Below, piece by piece: positions 1-9,241 of a stretch of DNA of 25,723 nt (its first letter is position 1; each line of letters begins with the position of its first letter). Below the pieces are notes generated by a model. It was given only the letters and a program-made list of their open reading frames with translations, ran no database searches and was not told the DNA's origin. The DNA comes from Alphaproteobacteria bacterium (GTDB lineage Bacteria; Pseudomonadota; Alphaproteobacteria; UBA7887): NCBI GenBank assembly GCA_028289725.1, contig JANQOH010000389.1, forward strand, positions 1-25,723, read 5' to 3'. Position numbers and translations under genes: made by a program.

Positions 1-399
1 GAAGTTGTCGGCGGTCACCAGCATCAGCATGGCGAAGGTGAACAGCGACAAATACGCCATGAACCGCGGAATGTGCGGGTCGTGCGACATGTAGCCGACG
101 GAATAAATGTGGACGAGCGCCGAGACCACGGTCACCACGAACATCATGATCGCGGTCAGCGAGTCGATGTGCAGCGCCCAGGAGAAATCGAGCGAGCCCG
201 ACGTCACCCAGGTGAAGAGTTCGACGGGGTAAGCCTCCTGGCCCGCCATCGCCTGCACGAAAATCACCGTGCCGAAGATCGCCGAAAGCACCATGGCGCC
301 GCAGGTCACGAGCTGCGCGCCGCGTGGGCCGATCAGCCGCCCGAAAAAGCCTGCGATGATCGCCGCGATAAGCGGCAGGAATACGGCAGCCGCCGCCAT
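1..399 (-). CDS. nuoL: NADH-quinone oxidoreductase subunit L, N-terminal part
   Basis: Large antiporter-like membrane subunit of complex I that carries part of the proton pumping. Only the first 133 codons lie in the window; the gene runs off the left edge (family length is about 620-680 residues), so this is an edge truncation and not a broken gene. The ATG at 399 gives a start MAAAAVFLPLIAAIIAGFFG, a hydrophobic first helix like other NuoL proteins. Further on come the segment HIDSLTAIMMFVVTVVSALV and the motif HIYSVGYM, both typical of the first helices of NuoL. The start lies 7 nt after the nuoK stop, so the two are translationally close and belong to the same operon. Identity is clear from family motifs and from position after nuoK. 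Confidence 0.95.
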   Translation of the reverse strand, partial: MAAAAVFLPLIAAIIAGFFGRLIGPRGAQLVTCGAMVLSAIFGTVIFVQAMAGQEAYPVELFTWVTSGSLDFSWALHIDSLTAIMMFVVTVVSALVHIYSVGYMSHDPHIPRFMAYLSLFTFAMLMLVTADNF

Positions 400-406
400 C
401 TGTGCG

Positions 407-715
407 CTAGCCCTTCATGAGGTTGATGTCATCAACCTGAATCGTGCCGCGCACACGGTTGTAAACCACCAGGATTGCGAGGCCGATGGAGACCTCCGCT
501 GCGGCGACCGTGAGAACGATCATCGTAAACACCTGCCCCACCAGGTCCTGAAGGTGCGTGGAAAACGCGACCATGTTGATGTTCACCGCCAGCAGCATCA
601 GTTCGATCGACATTAATATGACGATGACGTTCTTGCGGTTCAGAAATATGCCGAAGATGCCGAGCGTAAAGAGGATCGCGGCGACGACGAGATAATGCCC
701 GAGCGTGATTTCCAT
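407..715 (-). CDS. nuoK: NADH-quinone oxidoreductase subunit K
   Basis: Small membrane subunit of complex I, 102 residues, the usual length. Three transmembrane helices are visible at about 5-25, 29-48 and 60-86. The two membrane-buried glutamates needed for proton transfer are present: Glu38 in MSIELMLLAVNIN and Glu74 in AAAEVSIGLA, corresponding to Glu36 and Glu72 of E. coli NuoK. The start codon shares one base with the nuoJ stop (TGATG), which is typical of translational coupling. It is followed 7 nt later by nuoL. Nothing is unusual about it. Confidence 0.97.
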   Translation of the reverse strand: MEITLGHYLVVAAILFTLGIFGIFLNRKNVIVILMSIELMLLAVNINMVAFSTHLQDLVGQVFTMIVLTVAAAEVSIGLAILVVYNRVRGTIQVDDINLMKG

Positions 716-1329
716 CAGATCCCCGTCCCCGGCGTCACGTTCCGGATCTCCACCGCTTCATCTCGGCGTCGCGCCACCTGAGACGCAATCTTCTGACGTC
801 GCACCCCTTCGCGCTGGCGCAAGGTCAAGACAATCGCGCCCACCATGGCGATCAACAAAATGATCCCGGCCGCCTGGAACAGATAGAAATATTTGGTGTA
901 GAGGATCTGGCCCAGAGCCTCCGTGTTGGTAACTCCGCCGGTACCGTCTGGGAGTTTCGCAGTAAGCGGATCGCCCGTCTCTGTGACCGACCGCGCGGCA
1001 ACGAGGAACCCCAGTTCCACCAGTAAGGCGACACCGATGGCGCCACCGATCGGCAGGTATTGCAAGAAGCCCTCGCGCGCCTGGGTGAAATCGATGTCGA
1101 GCATCATGACCACGAACATGAACAGCACGGCCACGGCGCCGACATAAACGATTGCCAAAATCATCGCGAGAAATTCGGCCCCCATTAGCACGAACAACCC
1201 CGCGGCGTTCAGAAACGCGAGGATAAGGAACAAGACCGAATGGACCGGATTGCGCGCGGATATCACCATCACGCCGGCGGCAATTGCCACTGCGGAAAAC
1301 ATGTAAAAACAAAGCGCCGGTAAGATCAT
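715..1329 (-). CDS. nuoJ: NADH-quinone oxidoreductase subunit J
   Basis: Membrane subunit of complex I, 204 residues, within the family range. Five hydrophobic helices lie at about 2-24, 30-50, 53-76, 91-112 and 144-168. The third contains the conserved run AEFLAMILAIVYVGAVAVLF, the helix whose pi-bulge takes part in coupling quinone reduction to pumping in structurally studied complexes. The C-terminal 35 residues are charged and rich in Arg, as expected for a cytoplasmic tail. It starts 10 nt after the nuoI stop and overlaps nuoK by one base. Identification rests on helix pattern, motif and operon position. Confidence 0.96.
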   Translation of the reverse strand: MILPALCFYMFSAVAIAAGVMVISARNPVHSVLFLILAFLNAAGLFVLMGAEFLAMILAIVYVGAVAVLFMFVVMMLDIDFTQAREGFLQYLPIGGAIGVALLVELGFLVAARSVTETGDPLTAKLPDGTGGVTNTEALGQILYTKYFYLFQAAGIILLIAMVGAIVLTLRQREGVRRQKIASQVARRRDEAVEIRNVTPGTGI

Positions 1330-1339
1330 CTTCTAGACC

Positions 1340-1828
1340 TCACCGATACGGCGCGTCGGCGGCCAGATTGGCGGCAATTTGCTTCTCCCACCGGTCGCCG
1401 TTGGCGAGAAGCTTGTCCTTGTCATAGAAAAGTTCCTCGCGCGTTTCGGTGGCAAACTCGTAATTTGGCCCTTCAACAATGGCGTCCACCGGGCACGCTT
1501 CCTGGCAGAACCCGCAATAGATGCATTTCGTCATGTCGATGTCATAGCGCGTGGTGCGCCGGCTGCCGTCTTCCCTTGGCTCGGCCTCGATCGTGATTGC
1601 CAAGGCAGGGCAAATCGCTTCGCACAATTTGCAGGCGATGCACCGCTCTTCGCCATTTGGGTAGCGACGCAGTGCATGCTCACCCCGAAAACGCGGACTC
1701 AACGGACCTTTCTCATAGGGGTAGTTGATGGTGACCTTTTTTCGGAACATGTACTTGAAGGTCAGCGCCAGGCCTGAAACCAATTCGGTCAGCAGTAGCG
1801 CTTTGGTGCTCCGATCGATGAAAGACAT
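1340..1828 (-). CDS. nuoI: NADH-quinone oxidoreductase subunit I (two 4Fe-4S ferredoxin-like subunit)
   Basis: Peripheral-arm subunit carrying the iron-sulfur clusters N6a and N6b that pass electrons to NuoB. The 162-residue protein has two complete CxxCxxCxxxCP motifs: Cys63, 66, 69 and 73 (CIACKLCEAICP) and Cys102, 105, 108 and 112 (CIYCGFCQEACP). The N-terminal 30 residues form the amphipathic or hydrophobic segment that attaches the subunit to the membrane arm. The length matches alphaproteobacterial and mitochondrial (TYKY) homologues and is shorter than E. coli NuoI. It lies 23 nt downstream of nuoH and 10 nt upstream of nuoJ. All cluster ligands are intact. Confidence 0.97.
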   Translation of the reverse strand: MSFIDRSTKALLLTELVSGLALTFKYMFRKKVTINYPYEKGPLSPRFRGEHALRRYPNGEERCIACKLCEAICPALAITIEAEPREDGSRRTTRYDIDMTKCIYCGFCQEACPVDAIVEGPNYEFATETREELFYDKDKLLANGDRWEKQIAANLAADAPYR

Positions 1829-1851
1829 AACCTACCTCGCTCCCGCCGCGC

Positions 1852-2862
1852 CTAGCTCGGGTACCAATCGAACGCGACCACCGCGCCGGCGGTCACGGCC
1901 ACCCAGAACAGCGAAAACGGCAAAAACACTTTCCAACCGAGGCGCATCAGCTGGTCATAACGGTACCGGGGAAACGTCGCGCGCGCCCACAAGAACACAA
2001 ACAGCACCAGCGCGATCTTCAACCCGAACCAAATGATGCCGGGGACCCAAGTGAAAGGCGCTATATCGAATGGCGGTAACCAACCGCCCAGGAACAAGAT
2101 AACGGTCATCCCGCTCATCAGAATCATCGCCGCGTACTCGCCGAGGTAAAACAGCGCGAACAGCATCGACGAATACTCGACGAAATAGCCCGCAACCAGC
2201 GCCGACTCGTCCTCGGGCAGGTCGAAGGGCGACCGGTTGGTTTCGGCCAGTGCCGAGATCAGAAAGATCACGAACATCGGGAACAGCGGAATGAAGAACC
2301 AGAGGTCCTTCTGCGCCATGACGATTTCGCTGAGATTGAGCGAGCCGGCACAGATCAGCACCGTGACGATCACGAATCCGATCGAAACTTCGTACGACAC
2401 CATTTGCGCCGCCGAGCGAAGCGCGCCGAGAAAGGCGTAGCGCGAGTTGCTCGCCCACCCGGCCATCAGCACGCCATAAACACCGAGCGACGAAACGGCG
2501 AACAGATACAGCACGCCAACATTGATGTCGGCTAGCACCCATCCCTCATCAAACGGAATCACCGCCCAAGCGATAAAGCTCAAGGTGAACGTGATGATCG
2601 GCGCCAGGACAAAAACGCCAATGTTGGCGCGCGCCGGCAGGATGGTTTCCTTGACGAGTAATTTGAGCCCATCGGCGATCGGCTGAAGCAAGCCGAGCGG
2701 GCCGACAACATTGGGTCCTTTGCGCAAGTGGATCGCGCCAATCACTTTGCGCTCGGCGTAGGTTAGATACGCCACGGCCACCAGAAGCGGCACGACGATC
2801 AGCAGAATCTGCGCCAGAATGACGACGCCGGGCCAAACATAACCGTCCCAAAAACCGACCAT
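1852..2862 (-). CDS. nuoH: NADH-quinone oxidoreductase subunit H
   Basis: Membrane subunit that, with NuoB and NuoD, forms the quinone-binding cavity of complex I. It has 336 residues, the normal length, with eight or nine hydrophobic helices. The conserved first loop is clear at about 36-70: AERKVIGAIHLRKGPNVVGP followed by LGLLQPIADGLKL. Acidic residues of the second and third cytoplasmic loops (AETNRSPFDLPEDESALVAG) are also present; these are thought to take part in coupling. The gene starts 14 nt after the nuoG stop and belongs to the same operon. Confidence 0.97.
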   Translation of the reverse strand: MVGFWDGYVWPGVVILAQILLIVVPLLVAVAYLTYAERKVIGAIHLRKGPNVVGPLGLLQPIADGLKLLVKETILPARANIGVFVLAPIITFTLSFIAWAVIPFDEGWVLADINVGVLYLFAVSSLGVYGVLMAGWASNSRYAFLGALRSAAQMVSYEVSIGFVIVTVLICAGSLNLSEIVMAQKDLWFFIPLFPMFVIFLISALAETNRSPFDLPEDESALVAGYFVEYSSMLFALFYLGEYAAMILMSGMTVILFLGGWLPPFDIAPFTWVPGIIWFGLKIALVLFVFLWARATFPRYRYDQLMRLGWKVFLPFSLFWVAVTAGAVVAFDWYPS

Positions 2863-2876
2863 CAGGCGCCTCCCCG

Positions 2877-4943
2877 CTACGCGTCCGTGCCGGTCAGCGC
2901 TTCGGGCCGACTGACAAAACTGGCGGTGCAGTCGGCCATCGTTTCCGACGCACGGCTGATCGGATCGGTCATGTAATAGTTCGCGATCGGCGTGGCGAAC
3001 GCCGGACCGTCGAGCCGCCCCTGCCCCTCAATCAGTTCCCAAGCGGCGCGGGCAATTTGGTTTCTCTCTATCATATGAGGCGACAAACTGGTCATCCGCG
3101 CGCGCACGGCATCCAGCGTGTCATAAGGGAGTGCATGCCCCAGAACGGCCGACAAAGCGCGCACGATGGTCCAATCCTCGCGCGCATCGCCTGGCGGGAA
3201 CACCGCAAGCCGGCCGCGCTGCGCGCGCCCTTCCGTATTCACGTACGTCGCGCTTTTTTCGGTGTAGGCCGCGCCCGGCAGAATGACGTCCGCGCGATGT
3301 GCGCCGGCGTCACCGTGGTGACCTTGGTAGATAACGAAACACTGGCCGAGTGCGCTCATATCAATCTCGTCGGCGCCGAGCAGATAGAGCATGTCAAGTT
3401 CGCCCCGCCCCGCCGCCGCAACCATGCCGGCGGTATCGAGGCCGCCATCGCCGGGTACCAAACCCAGATCGAGACCGCCAACACGCGCCGCCGCGGTGTG
3501 CAGCACGTTGAATCCGTTCCAATCGTCACCGATGAAGCCGTACCGCTCCGCGATCTTGGACGCAGCACCAAGAACCGCGTCTCCGTCTTCGCGCGCCAAT
3601 GCGCCCATGCCCAAAATCAGCATGGGTCGTTCGGCGGCTTCGAGCACATTGCCAAACGCATGCTGCCCGTCGGCAATCTCCGCAAGTGTGGCGGGTCCGG
3701 CGCCGAGATAGTCTGCCCGATAGGTCAATTCGCGCTGTTCGCCGATTACGCCAATGGCAAAGCCGCCCATCAGCCAGCGCTTGCGAATGCGCTGATTGAT
3801 CACGGGCGCTTCCCACCGCGGGTTGGTGCCGATCAGCAGACACGTATCCGCGTCTTCGATCCCAGCGATCGTCGTATTGAACAGGTAGCTCGCGCGCTGC
3901 GACGCGTTCAGCTTGGCGCCGTCTTGGCGGCAATCGATATGGGGCGACCCGAGCGCATCGGTTAGGTCCTTCAACGCGGTCATGGACTCACAGTCGACCA
4001 AATCGCCGGCGATGGCGCCAAAGCGACGCCCGTCCATTCCTTTTGCACGGTCCGCAATCGCGGCGAACGCCTGTTCCCAACTCGCCGGCTGCAATTTGCC
4101 GTTCGCGTCTCGGAGATACGGCCGATCGAGCCGTTGGCGCAGCAAACCGTCATAGGCAAAGCGCGATTTATCGCCGAGCCACTCCTCGTTTACATCCTCA
4201 TTCAGTCGCGGCAGCACCCGCATAACTTGGCGCCCACGGGCATCGACACGAATATTGCTGCCGGCCGCATCCAAGACATCGACGGACTCGGTGAAGCGCA
4301 ACTCCCAGGACCGCGCATTGAAGGCGTATGGCTGCGAGGTGAGCGCACCGACCGGGCATAGGTCGATGATGTTGCCGGATAATTCGGAATCGAGACCTTT
4401 CTCAAGGACGGTCGCGATTTCCATATCCTCGCCACGATATAGGCCACCAAGGTCCGGCGCGCCGGCGACTTCTTCCATGAATCGAACGCAACGCGTGCAG
4501 TGAATGCACCGGGTCATGAATGTCTTGATCAGCGGGCCGAAGTCCTTGCCTTCCACCGCGCGTTTGTTTTCCGCAAAACGGCTGCTGTCGCGGCCATAGG
4601 CCATCGCCTGATCCTGCAGATCGCACTCGCCGCCTTGATCGCAAATCGGGCAATCGAGCGGGTGGTTGATCAACAGGAATTCCATCACCCCTTCGCGCGC
4701 CTTTTTGACGGATTCCGTGTTGGTGTGGATGACCATGCCGTCGGCGGCCGGCATCGCGCACGAGGCAACCGGCTTCGGAGACTTCTCCATCTCAACCAGA
4801 CACATGCGGCAATTGCCGGCGATCGAAAGACGTTCGTGGTAGCAAAAACGCGGGATCTCGCTGCCCGCCTCTTCGCACGCCTGAAGCAAGGTCGTGCCCG
4901 GTTCGACCGTGATTTCCTGTCCGTCGATGGTCAATGTCGGCAT
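2877..4943 (-). CDS. nuoG: NADH-quinone oxidoreductase subunit G
   Basis: Largest peripheral-arm subunit of complex I, 688 residues, carrying three iron-sulfur clusters. An N-terminal ferredoxin-like domain has Cys34, 45, 48 and 62 for a 2Fe-2S cluster. The next region holds His94, Cys98, Cys101 and Cys107 (the unusual His-ligated N5 site). Then Cys146, 149 and 152 with Cys196 (DLCPVG) serve the N4 site. The rest (about 215-680) is the molybdopterin-oxidoreductase-like domain, which in complex I has lost its cofactor. The length agrees with alphaproteobacterial and mitochondrial 75-kDa homologues and is shorter than the roughly 900-residue E. coli form. It lies 22 nt after nuoF. Confidence 0.97.
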   Translation of the reverse strand: MPTLTIDGQEITVEPGTTLLQACEEAGSEIPRFCYHERLSIAGNCRMCLVEMEKSPKPVASCAMPAADGMVIHTNTESVKKAREGVMEFLLINHPLDCPICDQGGECDLQDQAMAYGRDSSRFAENKRAVEGKDFGPLIKTFMTRCIHCTRCVRFMEEVAGAPDLGGLYRGEDMEIATVLEKGLDSELSGNIIDLCPVGALTSQPYAFNARSWELRFTESVDVLDAAGSNIRVDARGRQVMRVLPRLNEDVNEEWLGDKSRFAYDGLLRQRLDRPYLRDANGKLQPASWEQAFAAIADRAKGMDGRRFGAIAGDLVDCESMTALKDLTDALGSPHIDCRQDGAKLNASQRASYLFNTTIAGIEDADTCLLIGTNPRWEAPVINQRIRKRWLMGGFAIGVIGEQRELTYRADYLGAGPATLAEIADGQHAFGNVLEAAERPMLILGMGALAREDGDAVLGAASKIAERYGFIGDDWNGFNVLHTAAARVGGLDLGLVPGDGGLDTAGMVAAAGRGELDMLYLLGADEIDMSALGQCFVIYQGHHGDAGAHRADVILPGAAYTEKSATYVNTEGRAQRGRLAVFPPGDAREDWTIVRALSAVLGHALPYDTLDAVRARMTSLSPHMIERNQIARAAWELIEGQGRLDGPAFATPIANYYMTDPISRASETMADCTASFVSRPEALTGTDA

Positions 4944-4965
4944 GCCGTCGTCCCCGCTCCGCGCC

Positions 4966-6243
4966 CTAGGCTGCCTGTTTCTTGCGTTCGAGAATGCGGC
5001 GTTCGAGCTCCGGCCGGAAGTGGCGGATCAAGCCTTGAACCGGCCATGCCGCGGCGTCGCCGAGCGCACAAATCGTATGGCCTTCGACTTGCCGGCTGAC
5101 TTGTTCGAGCAAATCGATCTCTTCGATCTCGGCGCGCCCGTCGATCAGGCGTTCCATCACGCGCCACATCCACCCTGTACCTTCACGACAGGGCGTGCAT
5201 TGGCCGCAGCTTTCGTGCTTGTAGAAATGTGACAGACGCGAGATGGCGGCCACGATGTCCGTCGACTTGTCCATGACAATGACCGCCGCGGTTCCAAGCC
5301 CCGACTGCGCATCGCGCAAGGCATCAAAGTCCATCAGCTGGTTGTCACAAATTTGCTTCGGCAAACATGGTACGGACGATCCGCCCGGGATCACCGCGAG
5401 CAAATTGTCCCAACCGCCGCGGACCCCGCCCGCGTGTCGGTCGATCAGCTCCCGCAACGGAATGCTCATCGCCTCTTCGACATTGCAGGGATGTTCAACA
5501 TGACCGGAGATACAAAACACCTTGGTGCCGGTGTTGTTCTCGCGACCAATGCTCGCGAACCAACTCGCGCCGCGCCGGAGGATGGTCGGGCCGACCGCGA
5601 TGGTCTCCACATTGTTGACCGTGGTCGGGCATCCGTAGAGGCCGGCGTTGGCCGGAAACGGCGGTTTCAGGCGCGGCTGGCCCTTCTTTCCTTCAAGGCT
5701 TTCCAGCAGTGCGGTTTCCTCGCCACAGATGTAGGCGCCGGCGCCGCGATGCAGATAGACGTCGAAGTCATAGCCCGACCCGCACGCGTTCTTACCGATC
5801 AAGTTCGCTTCGTACGCTTCATCGATGGCGCGCTGGACCGCCATGGCCTCATGATAGAACTCGCCGCGCACATAGATGTAAGCCGCGATCGCGTTCATCG
5901 CGTAACCAGCCACCAAGCACCCTTCGATGAGCTTGTGTGGCTCGTGCCGCATCATGTCGCGGTCCTTGCACGTGCCGGGCTCACTCTCGTCAGCATTGAC
6001 GACCAGGTAAGACGGTCGACCATCCGATTCCTTCGGCATGAACGACCATTTCAAACCGGTCGGAAAACCGGCGCCGCCGCGGCCGCGCAGACCAGAGTTT
6101 TTCATCTCCTCGATAATCTTGTCGCGGCCCCGAGCCAGTAGGAAACGCGTGCCATCCCAATCGCCGCGCGCCTTCGCCGATGCAAGGTCCGGCCCCTCGA
6201 AGCCGTACAAGTTGGTGAAGATCCGATCTTTATCCGACAGCAT
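4966..6243 (-). CDS. nuoF: NADH-quinone oxidoreductase subunit F (NADH/FMN-binding)
   Basis: Entry point of electrons into complex I: binds NADH and FMN and carries the N3 4Fe-4S cluster. The glycine-rich motif GRGGAGFPTG is at residues 54-63. The FMN/NADH region with NADESEPGTCKDR follows at about 83-95, and the cluster ligands are Cys346, 349 and 352 (CGQCTPCREG) plus Cys392. I chose the ATG at 6243, giving 425 residues: it shares one base with the nuoE stop (TGATG) and has GGAG seven bases upstream. A TTG one codon earlier (6246) is the only close alternative. The protein is full length and all ligands are present. Confidence 0.97.
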   Translation of the reverse strand: MLSDKDRIFTNLYGFEGPDLASAKARGDWDGTRFLLARGRDKIIEEMKNSGLRGRGGAGFPTGLKWSFMPKESDGRPSYLVVNADESEPGTCKDRDMMRHEPHKLIEGCLVAGYAMNAIAAYIYVRGEFYHEAMAVQRAIDEAYEANLIGKNACGSGYDFDVYLHRGAGAYICGEETALLESLEGKKGQPRLKPPFPANAGLYGCPTTVNNVETIAVGPTILRRGASWFASIGRENNTGTKVFCISGHVEHPCNVEEAMSIPLRELIDRHAGGVRGGWDNLLAVIPGGSSVPCLPKQICDNQLMDFDALRDAQSGLGTAAVIVMDKSTDIVAAISRLSHFYKHESCGQCTPCREGTGWMWRVMERLIDGRAEIEEIDLLEQVSRQVEGHTICALGDAAAWPVQGLIRHFRPELERRILERKKQAA

Positions 6244-6860
6244 CAAACTTCTCCGGTCGCCACCAGCGTGGTCGGCCCTGTCGCGGGCGCCGAGGTCTGA
6301 CGCCGCGGATCTTGCGATCCCATCTTGACTTCGCGCCCCGCTTTCAACGCGTCCAACAGCTCAACCATTTTCTCGGCGCTCAGGTCTTCGTAGAAATCGT
6401 CATTGATCTGAACCATTGGCGCGTTGACACAGGCGCCAAGGCACTCGACTTCGATCACTGTGAATTCGCCATCATCGGTTGTCTCGCCCAACCCGACGCC
6501 GAGATGCTTCTGGCACGCATGCGTTAAATCATCGCTGCCACGCAGCCAGCAGGGCGTGGTCCGACAGACTTGAACGAAATGACGGCCGACCGGCGCCAAA
6601 TTGAACATGGTGTAAAACGTCGCGACCTCGAACGCGCGGATATCCGGAATCTCCAAAAGCTCGGCGACGTAAACGATCGCGGCCTTCGGCAACCAACCGC
6701 CATGCTGGCGCTGGGCGAGGTCAAGCAGCGGGATGACCGCGCTCTGCTGTCGTCCGGGCGGATATTTAGCAATGTGGGTTCTCGCCGCCGTCATCGTTTC
6801 GTCGGAGAACGCGAAGGTCTCCGGCTGCAAATCGTCCGGCGCAAAGTCCCGCGCGCTCAT
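6243..6860 (-). CDS. nuoE: NADH-quinone oxidoreductase subunit E
   Basis: Thioredoxin-fold 24-kDa subunit of complex I that binds the off-pathway 2Fe-2S cluster N1a next to NuoF. The 205-residue protein has the four ligands Cys99 and Cys104 (VCRTTPCW) and Cys140 and Cys144 (ECLGACVNAPM). The C-terminal 25 residues after the fold are rich in Thr, Ala and Gly, with no visible motif; this is a common variable tail in alphaproteobacteria. The start overlaps the nuoD stop by four bases (ATGA) and the stop overlaps nuoF by one, indicating coupled translation. Confidence 0.96.
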   Translation of the reverse strand: MSARDFAPDDLQPETFAFSDETMTAARTHIAKYPPGRQQSAVIPLLDLAQRQHGGWLPKAAIVYVAELLEIPDIRAFEVATFYTMFNLAPVGRHFVQVCRTTPCWLRGSDDLTHACQKHLGVGLGETTDDGEFTVIEVECLGACVNAPMVQINDDFYEDLSAEKMVELLDALKAGREVKMGSQDPRRQTSAPATGPTTLVATGEV

Positions 6861-8035
6861 CGGTCGATCTCTCCAAACACAACATCAAGCGTGGCAATGC
6901 AAGCGACCAAATCCGCCAACTGATGGCCCTTGGCCATGAAATCGATGCCTTGCAAATGAGCAAAGCCTGGCGCACGAATTTTGCAGCGATACGGTCGATT
7001 GCTGCCGTCGGCCACCACATATACGCCGAACTCACCCTTCGGCGCTTCGACCGCCGTGTAGGTCTCGCCGGCCGGAACGTGGTAACCCTCGGTATAGAGT
7101 TTGAAATGATGGATCAACGCTTCCATCGATCGTTTCATGTCGCCGCGCCGCGGCGGCGCGATCTTATTGTCCTCGACCATCACCGGTCCTTCCGGCATCT
7201 CCTCGATGCATTGCCGGATGATGCGGAGGCTCTGGCGCATTTCTTCAAGACGTACCAAATACCGGTCGTAACAGTCCCCGTTCTTGCCGACCGGAATGTC
7301 GAAATCCATACGATCGTAAACCGCGTACGGCTCGGCCTTGCGCAAATCCCATGCGGCGCCGGTCGACCGTAACACCGGACCCGAAAAGCCCCAGTCGAGT
7401 GCTTGCTCGGTCGTGATGACACCGATGTCGACGTTGCGTTGTTTCCAAATTCGGTTTTCGGTCAATAGTCCTTCGACATCATCCAACACCTTTGGAAAGC
7501 CGTCGGCCCATTCGATAATATCGTCCTCGATGCCAGCCGGGATGTCTTGGTGGACGCCGCCGGGTCGTACATAGGCGGCATGCAAGCGCGCGCCCGAAAC
7601 CCGCTCATAGAACTCCATGAGGATTTCGCGCTGCTCGAATAGCCAGAGAAACGGTGTCATGGCACCGACATCCAGACCGTTCGCCGCGATTTGTAGGCAG
7701 TGATTGAGGACCCGCGTGATCTCGTCGAACAGGACACGGATGTATTTCGCGCGCTCCGGCGCTTCGATGCCCAGGAGTTTCTCGACCGCAAGACTGAAGC
7801 AGTGCTCCTGCGCCATCATCGACACATAGTCGAGCCGATCGAAGTATGGCAGCGCCTGGAGGTAGGTTTTATGTTCGATCAGTTTTTCGGTGCCGCGATG
7901 CAGGAGGCCGATATGCGGGTCCGCGCGCTCGACGATCTCGCCATCCATCTCGACCACCAAGCGCAACACGCCGTGCGCGGCCGGATGCTGCGGACCAAAA
8001 TTAAAAGTGAAATTTTGGATCTCGGTTTCGGCCAT
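6857..8035 (-). CDS. nuoD: NADH-quinone oxidoreductase subunit D
   Basis: 49-kDa subunit of complex I, related to the large subunit of NiFe hydrogenases, forming most of the quinone site with NuoB and NuoH. The 392-residue protein begins with the conserved loop GPQHPAAHGVLR (about 14-25), whose His contacts the quinone headgroup. It ends with the family pattern GEFGVYVVADGSNRPYRCKI, then RAPGFAHLQG. It is a separate gene from nuoC, as in alphaproteobacteria and mitochondria; in E. coli the two are fused. The start shares one base with the nuoC stop. Confidence 0.97.
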   Translation of the reverse strand: MAETEIQNFTFNFGPQHPAAHGVLRLVVEMDGEIVERADPHIGLLHRGTEKLIEHKTYLQALPYFDRLDYVSMMAQEHCFSLAVEKLLGIEAPERAKYIRVLFDEITRVLNHCLQIAANGLDVGAMTPFLWLFEQREILMEFYERVSGARLHAAYVRPGGVHQDIPAGIEDDIIEWADGFPKVLDDVEGLLTENRIWKQRNVDIGVITTEQALDWGFSGPVLRSTGAAWDLRKAEPYAVYDRMDFDIPVGKNGDCYDRYLVRLEEMRQSLRIIRQCIEEMPEGPVMVEDNKIAPPRRGDMKRSMEALIHHFKLYTEGYHVPAGETYTAVEAPKGEFGVYVVADGSNRPYRCKIRAPGFAHLQGIDFMAKGHQLADLVACIATLDVVFGEIDR

Positions 8036-8652
8036 CAGCCGTCATCCGCTTCCTGATCGACTTTCTCGTCGCCGGGCAGAACGTACTGCGCGCCTTCCCA
8101 TGGACTCATAAAGTCGAAGCTTCGGAATTCCTGCGTCAATTTCGTAGGCTCGTAAACGACACGTTTCTGCTCTTCGTCGTATCGGACTTCGACATATCCG
8201 GTGAGCGGAAAATCCTTACGAAGCGGATGGCCATCAAAACCGTAGTCAGTCAACAAACGCCGGAGATCCGGATGTCCGTCAAAAAACACGCCGTATAGGT
8301 CCCACACTTCGCGCTCATACCAGGACGCGGCGCTGAACAGATCATTGGCGGACGGAACCGTCGCTTGCGCATCGGTCATCAGCTTTACGCGGATGCGGTG
8401 GTTTTGCCGGTGGCTCAGCAAATGATAGACAATATCGAAACGAGGTTCGCGCTCAGGCCAATCCACGCCGCAAATATCCACAAGCTGCTTGAACTGACAC
8501 TCCTGATCGTCGCGCAAAAAAGTTAACAAGCGGATCAAAGCCTCGCGCGACGTCGCGATCGTGAGCTCATCGAGTTTGATGGACGATGACGAGGCCAAAT
8601 CGGGCACAGAATCAGTGATGTACTCACCAAGATCGATCAGCGCCTGATTCAT
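8035..8652 (-). CDS. nuoC: NADH-quinone oxidoreductase subunit C
   Basis: 30-kDa peripheral subunit of complex I that has no cofactor and contacts NuoD. The 205-residue protein carries the family signature EREVWDLYGVFFDGHPDLRR followed by LLTDYGFDGHPLRKDFPL at about 113-150. The C-terminal part (YDEEQKRVVYEPTKLTQEFR) is also typical. It starts 34 nt downstream of the nuoB stop and is translationally coupled to nuoD. Nothing odd is seen. Confidence 0.96.
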   Translation of the reverse strand: MNQALIDLGEYITDSVPDLASSSSIKLDELTIATSREALIRLLTFLRDDQECQFKQLVDICGVDWPEREPRFDIVYHLLSHRQNHRIRVKLMTDAQATVPSANDLFSAASWYEREVWDLYGVFFDGHPDLRRLLTDYGFDGHPLRKDFPLTGYVEVRYDEEQKRVVYEPTKLTQEFRSFDFMSPWEGAQYVLPGDEKVDQEADDG

Positions 8653-8686
8653 CGTTCACTCTCGGACAAGTCGGTCACAGCCTGCA

Positions 8687-9241
8687 TCAGCGGACGATCG
8701 TTCCCGTTCGGCGGATCTTTTTCTGCAGCTGGAGAATTCCGTATAACAACGCCTCGGCCGTGGGCGGGCAGCCAGGAACATAAATATCGACCGGGACAAT
8801 GCGGTCACACCCGCGGACGACTGAATAGGAATAGTGGTAATAGCCGCCGCCGTTCGCGCAGCTTCCCATCGATATCACGTAGCGCGGTTCGGCCATTTGG
8901 TCGTAAACCTTGCGCAAGGCTGGTGCCATTTTGTTCGTCAGCGTGCCCGCAACGATCATCACGTCCGATTGCCGCGGGCTCGGCCGAAACACCACACCGA
9001 ACCGGTCGAGGTCGTAGCGGCTGGCGCCCGTGTGCATCATTTCGACCGCACAACACGCCAATCCGAAGCTCATCGGCCACAGAGACCCGGATCGCGACCA
9101 ATTCACCAGTTTATCTAGCTGGGCGACGACAAAACCTTTTTCGGCGATCTCGTCGGTCACACGACGAAAGACGTCGGCCTGCGTTGCGTTCTGACCCGAC
9201 ACGTCCGTACCGCGCGGAAGGTTCGCGGATTCTACTCCCAC
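8687..9241 (-). CDS. nuoB: NADH-quinone oxidoreductase subunit B (cluster N2)
   Basis: Carries cluster N2, the last iron-sulfur centre before quinone. Ligands are the adjacent Cys pair in FGLACCAVEMM, the Cys of SMGSCANGG and the Cys of VPGCPPTAEAL. All are present. The start is not obvious. A GTG at 9262 would overlap nuoA by 31 nt and has no visible ribosome binding site. The GTG at 9241, chosen here, has AAGGGAG about seven bases upstream and overlaps nuoA by 10 nt, giving 184 residues. The N-terminal 30 residues are poorly conserved in the family, so homology does not decide between them. The stop is certain. Confidence 0.95.
   Translation of the reverse strand: MGVESANLPRGTDVSGQNATQADVFRRVTDEIAEKGFVVAQLDKLVNWSRSGSLWPMSFGLACCAVEMMHTGASRYDLDRFGVVFRPSPRQSDVMIVAGTLTNKMAPALRKVYDQMAEPRYVISMGSCANGGGYYHYSYSVVRGCDRIVPVDIYVPGCPPTAEALLYGILQLQKKIRRTGTIVR

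Noticed and set aside
3057..3965. Plus-strand open frame of 302 codons opposite nuoG
   Set aside because: Antisense to the well-conserved nuoG; no ribosome binding site or domain signature.
5353..6141. Plus-strand open frame of 262 codons opposite nuoF
   Set aside because: Shadow of nuoF in an antisense frame, with no family features.
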